This document shows, one piece after another, positions 10,709-22,645 of a stretch of 64,000 nt of DNA (positions are counted from its first letter, which is position 1; each line of letters begins with the position of its first letter). Both the position numbers and the translations under genes were made by a program. A model generated the notes under the pieces. That model was not told the origin of the DNA and made no database searches. It was given only the letters and a program-made list of their open reading frames with translations. Source of the DNA: Marisa cornuarietis (lineage: Eukaryota; Mollusca; Gastropoda; Architaenioglossa; Ampullariidae); contig SMMW01000565.1 in NCBI GenBank assembly GCA_004794655.1, positions 1,568,001-1,632,000 of the forward strand, read 5' to 3'.

Positions 10709-13700
10709 CTGGGATTGGGATAAATGCAAAAAGATGTATCGAAAGTAAGCGCATTGTCAGGAGACATGAGTTGACGAAGGAAAATGCATCGAACAAAGCT
10801 GCTCAACAATCCTCAGGCGTGCAGTAGACGCAGAGATCCCGGATGTAACTTGTAGCGAGTATATGGCGGCAAGCAAGTGTGCTACACGACATTAATACAC
10901 TGCAAAGTCTGTTAAAGCAGACAAGTGAGAAACAACAATCATGTAGAGAGTCGATGAAGTGTAATGTCCAGCGTCTGTCAAGCTACTCGTGCCTCCGTGT
11001 TTATGTTACATGCCATGTGTGTGGGTTGTGTGTTCTTTTGCATATGGTAAGACAAACAGGTTTAAACCACGTGGAATCTGAGTGAAGAAAATCCTGTCCA
11101 TCAACAACCAGCACCATCAAGCTGTAAACAGCAAGGGACTGGGTACAAACAGCATCATCCTAATTAAATAGCCTAAGTCCGCTGACACCAGCCACAACGC
11201 CGCAGTGCACGTGCATGATGTACGACGATACCTTGCTCATACACCAAAGAGCGCATTTGCACCATATTATATACAATGATGCACTTGCTCCGAATAGCAA
11301 TGCGAGAAAATGGGCTTGAACCCCTAAACTGTACAGCTGCACCTGCCCACACGCCCACCTGCCTGTAACTTCATCACAAACACGCTCGGAGGGACCGGCC
11401 CTACTCCACCTCCTCCCACTGTCCTGACGCTGGCAACCACTCAAATCTTCGTCACCTCTCCCCCCCCCCCTGTGAAGGTGGCAGTCTGTGTAAGTCCGTT
11501 TGTGGATCCTTGTGTAAAACTGTGATGGAGCAAGCACTGTGTACAGCTCAAGGGTTCGGTACAGGTAACACAGGTAACAGTCTGTCACACCTGTAGCTTT
11601 CTCTACAAGCGGGCTTCACATTCCCTCAAGGCCTGTGGTTGATACGGTGAAACCGGACTTTGTGACTTCAAAACAACCCCTTCGTGACTTGAAAACGACA
11701 GTTAGGACCTTTTTAATCAACTTTTTAAAACATAAACCAACAGCATTTGAAGATATCAGTCTCTATGTTTTATTACCGTCACGTGACAGGAACCGCAGCA
11801 GAGGAAATCCCTACAGAGCTGTGCAGCCCAATAAGAAAGCATTACTTTTCCCGGCAGATAAGATAAATTCACAGGACATTCATCGATTCATGGCAAGACT
11901 GAGTCTCGTTAGAACCCCTTCTAATATTTCACTTGTACAATCTCCGGTTCATCTCTCGTGTGGGTCGTGTTGTCAGGGCCGACAACTGGGCAGCTCACGT
12001 TGCTGTCAGAATTTTGTCGGAGTGTGTGGGCGACCCCACCACAGGGGAGGAGGAGAGGAAACAAAAGTGAAGAAAATGTTTCAATTTACTTGTCTTCTCC
12101 TATGACAGCATTGAAGTCCCAGCGGAAAGAAAGATCTCACAGCAGAGGCTTCTTTGCATGAAGAGAATCAACAGACGACACTAGACGGGGGAAGAAAAGT
12201 TTTCGGAGGGTTTTGTTTTAATATTGTTACAACTTTGTTTACTTTTACCTCTTATGACAAAGCTGAAAATATTAGTTGCAAGGGTAGAAAAACTAAGGCT
12301 TCACATCTTTCATGGGCTTGAAGTCTGTGTTCCCTGTGTGAGAGAGAGAGAAACAAAAAGTGTGTGTGTGACGGGGAGTGGGAGTTATGACAGAGACGGA
12401 GAGACAGATAAATACCGATTCACGAGTACGAAACAGCCAGCATGATATTATTAGCACAAATAAATATGCATACACCACACTCTGCCCTTAGGGTGCAAAC
12501 AATAATAATAATCCTGGCCCCTCTATTTGACACGGTGCGAAAATGTTGTCCTTACCTTTGTACACGCCCAGCTCCACACCTTAGCTGGTAAGCTGAGGGA
12601 AAATGCGTACGAGCAAACAAATAAAAGTAATTAAAAAAAATCACAAAGATCTGAATACATGGTGGTTATCGTGCAGAGAACTGGTACTGTTTCTGGTATC
12701 GCTCTCTTGAAATAATCGGACATAAGTCTCCTCCGCCAACACTCCCCTCAATCTTTTGTATGTGAGTAGCTACGGCATCGAACCACAAACATAATTTTCT
12801 TTTGCGACAGATTCTACTTTACAACATGGTCATAATACCAAGTCCGTCGTCTGTCTATAAACATGGCCCTCAGCCTTTTTTTTAAATTTTATTTTCAAAC
12901 GGCCCTTTAATCTCAACTCGGAAGAGTTCCTTGCCAAGCTGCATCAGTGGAGGCTGAAGGACAGCTTTATAAGCTTTATAAGTAACCTCCCCCCCCCACC
13001 CGACAGAAGAACGGCAGGGCAATATGAATTGTCTTATTTACGACAACCGGGTCACCGACTTGCAAAGAGGCTGCCCGCTGCGACAGAAGGCTGCCCCTCC
13101 TTCGTGCCCGACGAGAGGGCGGAGGTAACACAAGGTGCGTCACAGGAGACTCGCGATGGCTCAGCTGGTGCGCGGCAGCCGGCTTCCTCCTCGACAAGGG
13201 CGTGACAGTCTGCACGTGTGTGTGTCGACTCTTGTATATTAGCACTGGCCTGTGGCTGCCAGCGACACCTTGAGTGGACCTGGCGCAAGGTCGCCCGTCT
13301 TACTCAGTAACACTAGGATCAAGCGGAACAATAATAATCACATAACCCACGACCACCACATTGGCTTAGGGCCTTAAGCTATGACTGCTGTCCAACTTCA
13401 ACGTGATAAAACAATCGTTGAAAGTCACACATCATGTTAAAATGCTTCAAACAAAAAGACACACAAATTTAAAAAAATCTAAGCACTCTTGGAAACATCT
13501 CAAACTTTAACTCGTAGCCTAATTTGTATCTGCACATTAAATACCTCTGCAGACTCGTAGATTAACATTTTAAAGTGTTAATACGTACCTACATATTAAA
13601 ACGTTCAGATGTGTATGAACAACTGCAGTGTATTTAAAATATTAAACATAATTATTATATCAACAACAAGGAAAGGGTGGGAATGGAAGGCAAGTGGTTA

Positions 13701-14097
13701 AAGCACCGATCGACGTTCAAAGCTGAAGGCAAGCACATCAACCGTTTCGAAACCCGTGTGGCTCAGCTCACGCCCGCCTATAAACTAAGCTGAGGCTTAG
13801 AAGGGAAGAAGCCAGTGAGGGAGAAGACATAGGCACCCGACTCTGTTTTTAAAAAAAAAAAAAACACTCTGACCTCCCTTATCCTACTCAACAACAAAAA
13901 AATGTCACAGGAATGATATGATATTTTTTATGTGCGCAAAACACAAATGTCAAAAGTCCGCCCACATCTTTAAATGAATCTGCATGTATAATTAATACTG
14001 TGTGCTGCTGGGGTGGGTGTTTCATGCACATGCATACCTCGAGACGGCACGACTGGGAGCGTTTTCACTACACTCATCTCACTGGCTTCTCAAACCT
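10709..14097. other. Non-coding stretch, no supported gene
   Basis: About 3.4 kb of mixed unique sequence: a C-rich run at 11459-11470, poly-A/T runs near 12630 and 12875, and a GC-richer patch at 13040-13300 with many CpGs. Frames of 142-156 codons at 11160-11588 and 11635-12105 lack an internal ATG start or coding-like composition. Confidence 0.4.
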
Positions 14098-14230
14098 CCT
14101 AAAGGCCCTCCTTTTAATAGACCAACATGGAGGAATATTGGACCCAGTTTGGCAAAGTTTTTTTTTTTTACGTGAGCATCATTTAACAACTGTTTCCAAC
14201 TTAGACAAATGTTCGCTCCATGTTGGTCCA
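14098..14230. mobile_element. MITE-like element, TTAA/TTTGGCAAA family, copy 2
   Basis: It starts CCTAAAGGCCC like copy 1 and contains a perfect 13-bp inverted repeat: GACCAACATGGAG at 14120-14132 and its complement at 14216-14228. The AGTTTGGCAAAG subterminal motif is followed by a T11 run. A tRNA-like remnant follows directly at about 14231-14280 (AAGAGCATTGAACTC ... GGTTCGAGC). Confidence 0.6.
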
Positions 14231-14290
14231 GTCAACAAGAGCATTGAACTCACTCCACAGTCCGATGGTTCGAGCGATTGAAGGACTTCG

Positions 14291-15236
14291 AAGCATTCTC
14301 TCAAAGCAGCGACTAGACAAACTCTCGCCACCCATCCACCCACCCCACCATTATCAATAGATAACAAACTAATTTATCACGGGAGGTAACAGGCAGTTCG
14401 CAGGAAGGGAATATTCTGTCTAGACATAGTAAACCAATTTTGTTGTCCTTCTGTTATCTTTCCAGTAAAAATGTCATCCCACCCCCCTTGCAGCGATTGG
14501 CCATTGTTACGATCATACATTGAAAACATTCTGTCCCTTAACAGGAAGTGGGGTGCAAGAACAATTCACCTGCTTCACCGCTGACTGTTCAGTAAGGTGA
14601 CAGGTACAAGTTATTGCGGTGATTCAACCGTTCCCCCTCCAGGCTCTCTCTCTCTCTTTTATTTCTCTGTCTTTCTATCAGAACACCCGGGTGTTTCAAA
14701 AAGTGTTTCACACACACACACACACACACAAAGCACGAAGGCTCAGAGACTAGTGTTCAGACTGCATTTGATGAAGCTACACATCGGCCAGCAATGATTT
14801 ATCCAGTTATCGTATCAGACCTGAAGGATGCCACTTTCGCTGAGCCAGTGATGCGCAGCAACCTGAGTACCGAGCGAACCTCCCATGTCGATTGTAGGTT
14901 GTGAAACAAGAGCTAATAAAATTCGGACTTCAAGCATCGTCTACTCACGAGCCATTTGATACTGGCTTGACATAGCAGCTGCAACTTGTCTCTTGATATA
15001 TATATATATATATATTTGTCGATTTTGTGTCCCACAAATTACAGTCCGGAAATGAATCTAGTCGCCTGACATGCGATCATTGATGTTTGTTGTTGCTTAA
15101 CGCAGTATGTTGTGAAATTATCTTGGTAATATGTTTTTAAATGTTTACTGGCGACACCTACCAAATATTTTGTCGTTGTTACAGGAGACCTGTATAATGT
15201 TATATTTAGGCCGACCTGTGCTTTATGTTTGCCACA
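14291..15236. other. Non-coding stretch with short microsatellites
   Basis: Holds a (CA)n run at 14709-14730, a (TA)n run at 14996-15015 and otherwise unique sequence. No gene is seen. Confidence 0.4.
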
Positions 15237-15238
15237 GG

Positions 15239-15300
<62 letters not shown>

Positions 15301-15301
15301 T
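15237..15301. repeat. (ATG)n / (CAT)n trinucleotide microsatellite
   Basis: About 21 pure GAT/ATG repeats. Minus-strand frames crossing it give poly-His, poly-Ile or poly-Ser peptides, which are artefacts. Confidence 0.95.
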
Positions 15302-16019
15302 CCATTTGTAATGCGCAGGAGAAGAATGCTCATTGCGCAGCAAAAACAAAATAAATAAAAAAATAAGAAAAAAATAAAGTAAATAAATAGATAAAACACT
15401 AGGAAAGTAAAAAACAAAAGGTATTGTCACGTACAGAGGAAGCTGCACTGTGCCCCGTGTTTTATCATCTTTAATGGCGACATGTTTACAGGCGACATGT
15501 GCCTCATGTTTTATTACCTGGGAGATGTTCTGATGTGATTCTTCGCCTTTCTTGCTTTCAGCCGCTTTGACATTTACCCTCAGTGTATGGGAAGGTGACC
15601 TCGTGCGTAGCTAGTGCACGTGCTAGTGTCGATACCCTCTGACATTTCGCGTGGGTTTGCCCTTCCAAGTCGACCAGGTTAGTTTTGCTGCGTTCTCGCT
15701 CCATTCAGCTTTCTTACCCCCCCCACCCACATCCCCACTTATGCTAACTTGTGATGATAAAGACTCTGGACAGTACAGCCAGTAGTATCACAGATACACC
15801 CTACACAATACACGTCACAACCACGTGACGTTCGACTCTCTCACTCTCTCTTTCAATCACACGCACGGTCAGACAAACACGTGTTCTTACGCACAAAAGA
15901 ATAAAAAGACTTGTCTGTGCAGTTCTGCCTACGTTTACTAGAAAAAGAATATAAACAATAATAAAAAAAACAATTATAACACAGATATAAAACAAGAATT
16001 CCTAACTTCCTTCTAACAA
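15302..16019. other. Non-coding stretch, no supported gene
   Basis: An A-rich segment at 15340-15420, a C9 run near 15718 and unique sequence. Nothing coding is supported. Confidence 0.4.
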
Positions 16020-16320
16020 CTATTCACACTGTTTCCTTTCTCATTCCTTGTTCCTCCAACGATTCTCCTCAAACGATTCTTTCTCTCCAACCATTCTTCT
16101 TCCGTCTCCGTTATTTTCTCAAGATTATCTCTAGTCTACTCTTATTTTACTCCTCTGACGATTCTCCTTCTCAAACGATTCTTCTTCTTCAACAGCTCTT
16201 TCTCTCAAACGTTTCTCTATCTCTAGTCTCCTCTTCTTTTGCTCCTCTAACGATTCTCCTTCAGCCTTCTTCTCCACCGTTTCCCAAGATTCTCTCTCTC
16301 TCACGTCACAGATCTTTTGA
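16020..16320. repeat. Polypyrimidine region with AACGATTCTCC motif and 92-bp higher-order duplication
   Basis: The plus strand is almost all C/T with scattered AACGATTCT motifs. The segment beginning TCTCTAGTCT at 16128 recurs at 16220 with a few substitutions, giving a period of about 92 bp. It is a degenerate pyrimidine-tract minisatellite. Confidence 0.65.
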
Positions 16321-16414
16321 CATCATCCATACGCATTCAGACAAACTGACGTCATTCACGCTCTTTCATTCTTCCACGTGGGATGAGGCCTTCGACCTCC
16401 CCTAGATCTGTGAC

Positions 16415-16660
16415 AATACAATACGACTTTATTTATCCCCAAGGGGCAATTCCAGTTAGTGCTCATACTATCAGTATATACATAATCGAGACAACATATA
16501 ATAATAATAAATAATATTTATATAGCGCATACTCACACTCATAAAGAGCATGCTCTTAGCACATATGTAGGTTGTATATCACCAAAGTCGGACTGGGTAT
16601 GGCTTACAGAGAGGTCTACAGTCTGAGAAGCAGGAACAGAGGGAGGAGGTTCTGTTGAGA
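16415..16660 (+). mobile_element. Retroposon-tail-like repeat with (AAT)n and TATATAGCGC motif
   Basis: The segment CAATACGACTTTATTTATCCCCAAGGGGC is followed by (ATA)n, then TTTATATAGCGCATAC ... AGAGCATGCTCTTAGCAC. A related (ATT)n plus ACATAGCGCCATATCC ... GCAAGCTCATGAC segment occurs at 24953-25080. This arrangement resembles dispersed retroposon 3' ends common in marine invertebrates; the class is inferred from general familiarity, not from a search. Confidence 0.4.
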
Positions 16661-16776
16661 GATCGAGTCCCAGTTATACGCAGTGAGTCACCGTGTGCTG
16701 CACCGTACCTGCTCTGAGAATTTAACCTCGTGGAAAAAAAGAACTAAACATATCGAGTAAATGGACACAACCACTA

Positions 16777-16779
16777 GCG

Positions 16780-16823
<44 letters not shown>
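16777..16823. repeat. (GC)n(CA)n microsatellite
   Basis: A short GC alternation passes into about 18 CA repeats. Confidence 0.95.
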
Positions 16824-16825
<2 letters not shown>

Positions 16826-17252
16826 AGCAGCTACCTGAGCATCAGCGAGGGGCGAGGTTAGAAAGCTATGCAAGACTAGCCTCATATACAACATGCCTAT
16901 TTCAGCACACCGTAGGTAACACGTTCTATCATCGTAGTCACATTGCCATTCGATATGTTTTCTGTTGTTCCTTTAAGTATCCCCAGCCTCGAGTATCTAA
17001 ACTCATTATAACTAAAGGAAAGGAATGTCAAGTGATTAGGTAAGAGAAGAGACATTTCAGCTGGTATCAACTGTCAAGATGGAGTCTCTCGCAGTTTTGA
17101 TTTCTTGCAAAGCCCTGAAAGCCCTTTGTAAGTTAGAAGAGGTCTACACCACCGATTCGTTGTTTGCTGGCTCCATCTGGAGCCGATGTAGACCAGAGAA
17201 GGTTACAAAGGGAGCTAATCTCAACGCGCCTGACGCCTGTCTGGAGAAATAG

Positions 17253-17340
17253 TGACGTCAGTGTCTTCAAACGGCGGCGATGTAACCAATAAGAGATCGC
17301 GCGCATGGACGACGTGACGTCATTACTGTATTTATAATCC
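17253..17340 (+). promoter_or_regulatory. Promoter-like cluster: CRE, CCAAT, CRE, TATA
   Basis: Two perfect palindromic CREs (TGACGTCA at 17253-17260 and 17315-17322) flank a CCAAT box in its AACCAAT context (17284-17290). A TATTTATAA element follows at 17329-17337. Order and spacing suit a plus-strand pol II core promoter with initiation near 17360. The reverse complement of the TATA element is TTATAAATA, so the opposite orientation cannot be excluded. The patch is CpG-rich. Confidence 0.4.
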
Positions 17341-17362
17341 CTGAGGCGAGCCAACCTCTTCC

Positions 17363-17509
17363 ATGGCGCCAGTGAAAGCACACAAGAGCGCGAGCGAAAG
17401 AACACATGTACCTGCGAATGCAGTTTCTGTATTGTTTTGCCAGCTGAGCGCCAGGTTTTCCTACAGCGTGAAGACAATACAACGTGTGGTAGGGTCGGTG
17501 TTGGGCTGA
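17363..17509 (+). CDS. Hypothetical 48-codon ORF just downstream of the promoter-like cluster
   Basis: The ATG at 17363 has G at +4 (CCATGG) and lies about 33 bp after the TATA-like element. The frame runs 48 codons to TGA at 17507-17509: MAPVKAHKSASERTHV, then a more hydrophobic middle (NAVSVLFCQL) and a basic end. No family is recognised and no strong splice donor is seen inside it. The ATG is very close to the predicted start site, so this could be a leader ORF or chance. Confidence 0.15.
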   Translation: MAPVKAHKSASERTHVPANAVSVLFCQLSARFSYSVKTIQRVVGSVLG

Positions 17510-17603
17510 GTCAGATTTACAGCACACTCCGAGTAGGGCAGGCAAATGCCAGCCAAGTCAACCGGCAACAAAAGAGTGGACGCATTCTATAGAAAAACAT
17601 TCT

Positions 17604-17608
<5 letters not shown>

Positions 17609-17688
<80 letters not shown>
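17609..17688. repeat. (TG)n(AG)n compound microsatellite
   Basis: About 25 TG repeats run directly into about 14 AG repeats. On the minus strand they encode Leu/Ser and Thr/His runs, which are artefacts. Confidence 0.95.
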
Positions 17689-20038
17689 CAGGCCTGGTGT
17701 CTAACACACGTCCTACCAAACCTCCACCATTCCTGAAGTCTGTGATGGTTTGATCTGAAAAGCACAAACGGCAATGCAGCGACTTGTGACCCATGCTGTG
17801 ACGACCCCTAACCCTCGTCGAGTAAATAAACATGTCTGTGAGTATTTCACGGAGAAGAGATGGGCAACGGCCGACCTTTTTGAATCTTCGGGACTGGAGC
17901 GGGAAATGTAAACGAGCAGAAGTAAAGCGGGAAAGAAAATGGAAGAAAAGCCACCGTAAGAAAGTTGGTCTGAAAGTATTTGAATTAAACCATCGGCCGA
18001 CTGATGTTTTCAATAAATAAATGCATTATAATAGAACGAATGTCACATGTTCAGTGTGTTGTGTTCTGGATGAAAATATTCTTAATCATTTTATATCGAA
18101 TTTTTTGTCAAGCACGTGGATTATTTGTAGGAGAGCAGAAGATCAGGTCAGCTTCATGAAAAGTCACCTAAATAAAAAAAAAATACGTGACAATTACAGT
18201 TCGGGACAACCTGCCACCCACACAAAGCCATCCGGGTGGCCTAGGGTGCAATGCTGCCTAAAGTTGCATTATACAGCAGGCAATGAACTTTTCTACAAAC
18301 GAAATGTTAGCATGTTACCCTCCCCCCCACCCGGTGTCTGTGGCTGTCTTTAAAGCTCAGTCATCCTGCACGATATTGTACTACTAGCAGCTTTTTGTAC
18401 CAAGGGCCAGACCTCGTGCCCAGTTGTGTCTTTTCTGCTGACTACAGCCATCAGCTGACCCTGGCTTTGACCTCCCGCCTTCTCTCCTTCCCCTCCCACC
18501 AACCGATCGTCGCTCGTGATTTGTCGCACTTGACGTCAGAGTCATCGCTGTTTGCAAAAGCTGATAAATAACGGTATTGTCCGGAACGTCTGACCTGGAC
18601 AAACCAAATCAAGTCGGATTCACCTCCCTCTGATTCGTCATTCTTGCCTGTTACAAAAGGCCTGCCCGCCTCTCAACCCACCGGCTGGTCAACGAAATCA
18701 AGAACTTCAGACACTGACCAAATAAAGCCACTCTTCACGCCCTCTCAAACTGCAAATCCTTGAGGCCAACGCTGACACTCGAGTCCTACTGTCAACACTG
18801 TGGAAACTCGACATCACGACATCGCCAAGTGTACCCATGGCGTTAAATGAACAACATTTGTCTCGCCTGGGCCTCAACACGGACTCTTCAAACGAAAAGG
18901 GGGGGGAAAAATCAGAGCACAATTAATTTTTTTTTTCGAAAACGACCTTGCCAGGCTGAGTTCTACACAGGCCTGTGACATGAATACTTTTTACTCACCA
19001 GTCCACAATTTGCATTATGATGACAAAAGATGGCCCTAAACATTCCAGTCATTGCATATTTTAAGTTTTGCTATAGATAGATATCTTTTTAGGCTGCTTG
19101 ATCGGTGGAATATTTGATTGTCTGATGTTTAACTGATTGATTATATAATTGATTTATTTATTATGTTTATATTAAGTATGAATTAATTGTTTTGAGGGAG
19201 TCAACGACTAAAATCATTACAAAGCGGTTAAGTCCAAGAGACCTGAGAGTCGCCTGCAATTACAGCTGCTAACGGTGCATCTTGACACGAAGGACTTAGG
19301 AAGTGTGTGTGTGTGTCGGTGAGGACACCAGCCCTCGGGAAATCTCGGCTTTCACGAGAAGCAGAGAGAATTCACGCATCCCACATTACATCTGTCACGT
19401 GTTCTTTACGAAGTATCATGTCTGACACCCGGCGTGAAAGTTAGCAAGGGTGGCAACAGTTCCACTAAGCCGAGTACAGTAACACTCAGAGGAGGAGGGG
19501 GGGACTTGCCCACATGTGTCACATGACACATAATCTCGCAAAAAGCGTTTACAGGGCAAACAAGCCAGAGCCACGATCCCCCTCCCTACATTCACACACT
19601 TCCCCTCCTCCTCAGCGACCGGAAAAGATCCGCGAAGCCCCTCCTCACTGGGACCATGTAGGAGAAAACCCCATAATACTTCAACGTTGACGATTTGAGG
19701 GCCACACATGAGGGAAACATCATCAACAAAAACAAAAGAGGAAGAAGGAAGGGGGGGGGAAAGGGTCTCGAGACACAAAAAAAGGTAAAGCCCATTAAAA
19801 AGCTTTTTGTTTGGCGGCTCACCTGGAGAGGCTAACCCTGTGGGACGGCGGACATTCCTTGCTTCTACAAGTTTGCCTGACTAGTGACGAAGGGAGTGTT
19901 AAAACAGACTAGGGAGTAGTGCTCCATCGACAGGACGGAGGAATGCGACACGAAATCTGAATGATAATGCATTCCCCCCCCCCTCCATCTCTCATTCACT
20001 GACACCGTAATTTAAGCTTTGTCTCCTTCACACACACA
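17689..20038. other. Non-coding stretch, no supported gene
   Basis: Unique sequence with poly-A (18175-18182), C-rich (18322-18330) and G-rich (19750-19760) runs. A CpG-containing patch at 17830-18010 gives frames on both strands with no other support. Confidence 0.35.
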
Positions 20039-20062
20039 CCTACCTACCTACCTACCTACCTG
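20039..20062. repeat. (ACCT)n tetranucleotide microsatellite
   Basis: Six perfect CCTA units. Confidence 0.9.
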
Positions 20063-20100
20063 TACCCATCTAGCCACACTACCTTCTCTCTAAGCCGTTC

Positions 20101-20222
20101 TTAACGGGACCAAGATGGAGCAAAAGTTGTACAACGCTTGGCAAAATATTTATAACTAACCGTCAGCTTTAAACCTTGCCAAACCTTTGCCAAATGTTCG
20201 TCTAGTTTTGTCCGGGCCTTAA
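20101..20222. mobile_element. MITE-like element, TTAA/TTTGGCAAA family, copy 3
   Basis: Bounded by TTAA on both sides (20101-20104 and 20219-20222). The left arm GGGACCAAGATGGAGCAAAAG ... CGCTTGGCAAAAT pairs imperfectly with the right arm TTGCCAAACCTTTGCCAAATGTTCG ... TTTTGTCCGGGCC. The TTAA flanks suggest piggyBac-like target choice, by inference. Confidence 0.65.
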
Positions 20223-22007
20223 CATCGAGCATTAAAAACGCAGTGCAATCCATTTAAAAGCCGGCACCCTTGTGCTGCTGAGCAATGGTTCTCGTTTAAA
20301 AGGCAAAGTGCTTCCACCTGACAGTAGAGACAAAAAGGTGCAAAGGTTTGTCCGGACTCAGCCCTAAACAACCATCCATTGTAAACGGGTACCACACCCT
20401 GTGAGGAGATCCCAACCGATGACACTCCTGATTCAGTCGTCAACAGTCAAGAGCCTAACGATTATATCTCACCTCAGTAGTTCGTGCCTCACTCACCGAC
20501 ACATTCCATGGTATCGGTAACCGAGATCTTTTGCAATACCTACGTGTCAGGTAAGAATATAGTCGGTTACTTCTCCCGCACTTACAAAACACCTGTAACA
20601 CACACGTTCTGCATATGCTTTTGTTCGGCAGCACACAATAAACATTTTTCATCACAAAAAAACCTACCCAGGAAAACACCGAGCAGTTCTCGGGTGGACA
20701 CTACTTGCACTTCTGCTCCTAAAAGCCTCTCGATTAACTTGCTTCTCCACGAAACGTGGCCGAACAGCGGTACCCAGCAAGTCTGGTCGGGTAATTGCCT
20801 CCCGTTTTGCTCTTTTATTTATCCGGGTAAGGGGGGCGTTTCCAGGGTATGTTTCCTCAACTTAGGTCGTATCAGAGAACTGCGCCAAGAAAAAGTCCCA
20901 CATCTTTGCTTACAAAAGAATAAGACAGCCAAACTGCGGCTCTTGATTCGGGTGTGTGGGTAACTCAGAAGAGGACAGACGAGATTATGATGATAAGCCT
21001 CAAAGTCAGTGGTCAAGGTAATGTCCACACGACCGAGAGAACTCAAGAAACTCAGAGAACTCGTACCTGAAAAGATTATGCGTTATAAATTTTTTATAGA
21101 AAGTCTCCCAGTAAATAATTCCAGCGATACCAAGACATCCGAGTTCCATTAAACGAGGAGTTGAAAGTTACACCGCACGGATCGTTTCCCAAGTTGCGCA
21201 GTGAGTAAACATGTCACTACCTCCCTCGCCTTCTTTTTTTAGTAGGTGGTTATTATATTTCTTAATAACGGCTTTTATATCTTTGAGCCCTGGGTTTTTA
21301 AAGGTGAGGATTCCTGATGTTCAAATGTTTGTATTTTGCAAACTGTAAACAAGATCAGTCTTGTAATAAACCTTAATGAACTATAATCCTGTCGTCTGAA
21401 AATGATTGCGTACTTGGGTTGGACTTTAAAGTAGTCACTGATGACCACCGCAGTGATACTTCAAGCCCCGTGGACAGGTGCTATATATAGCTATTCAGTT
21501 AAATAAAAACTTAAATAAACAACAACAACCCACACAAAGCCACAGTTTGCACTAATACTATTTCAATTCGATTTCCGTTATTAGGAAGAAGTTTGCTGGT
21601 GGAACATGTACCACACATTGATATGAGAACACAAATAACACCCAAGCTTTTACCTACAAACGGCTGATCATTCAAATCAGGTGAACAACACCCGGAGCCA
21701 TCGTTCAGCTATAAGCGCCACCCGCCACCCGCTCGGCTGAACGCAGCCCCAACCAGTTCATTATGAGATCGAACTGCCGAGCTCCTCGTAGACTGGACGA
21801 GTCATTCACTGCCACAGTACCCATGCCTGCCAAGCCACCCAGTGCCACTTGCCACATGCCAGTCGCTGCAATATCGGCTTCTCTCGACCTACCGGTCAAC
21901 GGGTATAGCCCCTCGCTCCAGCCCACCCACCCGTGTCCGCGATCCCGTTGTTGGGACACAGAACATCAACTGTGTTCCCCACCTCACCCCACCACCACCA
22001 GCCCCAT
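20223..22007. other. Non-coding stretch, no supported gene
   Basis: Unique sequence, including a 159-codon plus frame at 20484-20963 that lacks coding-like composition, and a CpG-containing patch at 21700-21960. No element is recognised. Confidence 0.35.
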
Positions 22008-22099
22008 CTCTCTTATCTGTAACCCAGGTATTTTCTCTGCTCTTTGCGATCGGAGGATCGCAAAGAGCAGAGAAAATACCTGGGTTACAGATAAGAGAG
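22008..22099. repeat. Perfect inverted repeat, 44-bp arms, 4-nt loop
   Basis: The left arm at 22008-22051 (starts CTCTCTTATCTGTAACCCAG) is exactly complementary to the right arm at 22056-22099, with GGAG at 22052-22055 as the loop. No mismatches are seen over 44 bp. It could be a recent foldback duplication, a source of hairpin RNA, or an assembly or read-foldback artefact. The flanks beyond the arms do not match. Confidence 0.95.
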
Positions 22100-22645
22100 G
22101 CTAGACTCTCAGGACAATAAAATTAAAGCAGGTAGTGGCAGTATCTAAAGTCACATACCTGGCAGGTGTCCAAGAGAGAGAGCGTCAGTCCTCGTGCCCT
22201 AATACACAAGACATATTGATCTTCACCTCCCCCTATTGTCACACACACTCTCTCCCCCCCCACACACACACACACCCAACCATCCACTGATCTCTCTAAA
22301 ACCCATCTCTCTCTCTCTCTCACTCCTGCTGGTCGATCAGAATATGGTGAAGACGTTCAGTACACAGACTGGCGTGTAACACGGAAAACTGAACAGGAAA
22401 ATCGTGACTACAGCAGGGAATGGGGGCGGGGCGGGGTGTGAAGGGTGGGTGAGACAGAATGGAACTAGTGTCACGTTTCGGTGTGTCACTGCCAAGACTT
22501 TAGTTACAGGTCAAGGATAATTGTTATCTGGTTTTTGCAGCAGCAATTGGAACAGGGTTTACCTGTAAGGCCACCACCTGCACACCTGAACGTGTATGGT
22601 AATCTTTGATCGCCTAATTAAAAAATTTTCAACCCACTACATGCT
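22100..22645. other. Non-coding stretch with (CA)n and (TC)n
   Basis: Contains CA repeats near 22259-22276, TC repeats at 22308-22321 and a G-rich patch at 22420-22450. No gene is seen. Confidence 0.4.

Noticed and set aside
11160..11588. 142-codon minus frame
   Set aside because: Crosses a C12 run and has no coding-like composition or conserved motif.
11635..12105. 156-codon plus frame
   Set aside because: It begins at a non-ATG codon, has no domain-like pattern or splice support, and is within chance expectation for 64 kb in six frames.
20484..20963. 159-codon plus frame
   Set aside because: Heterogeneous composition, no motif, no splice context; probably chance.
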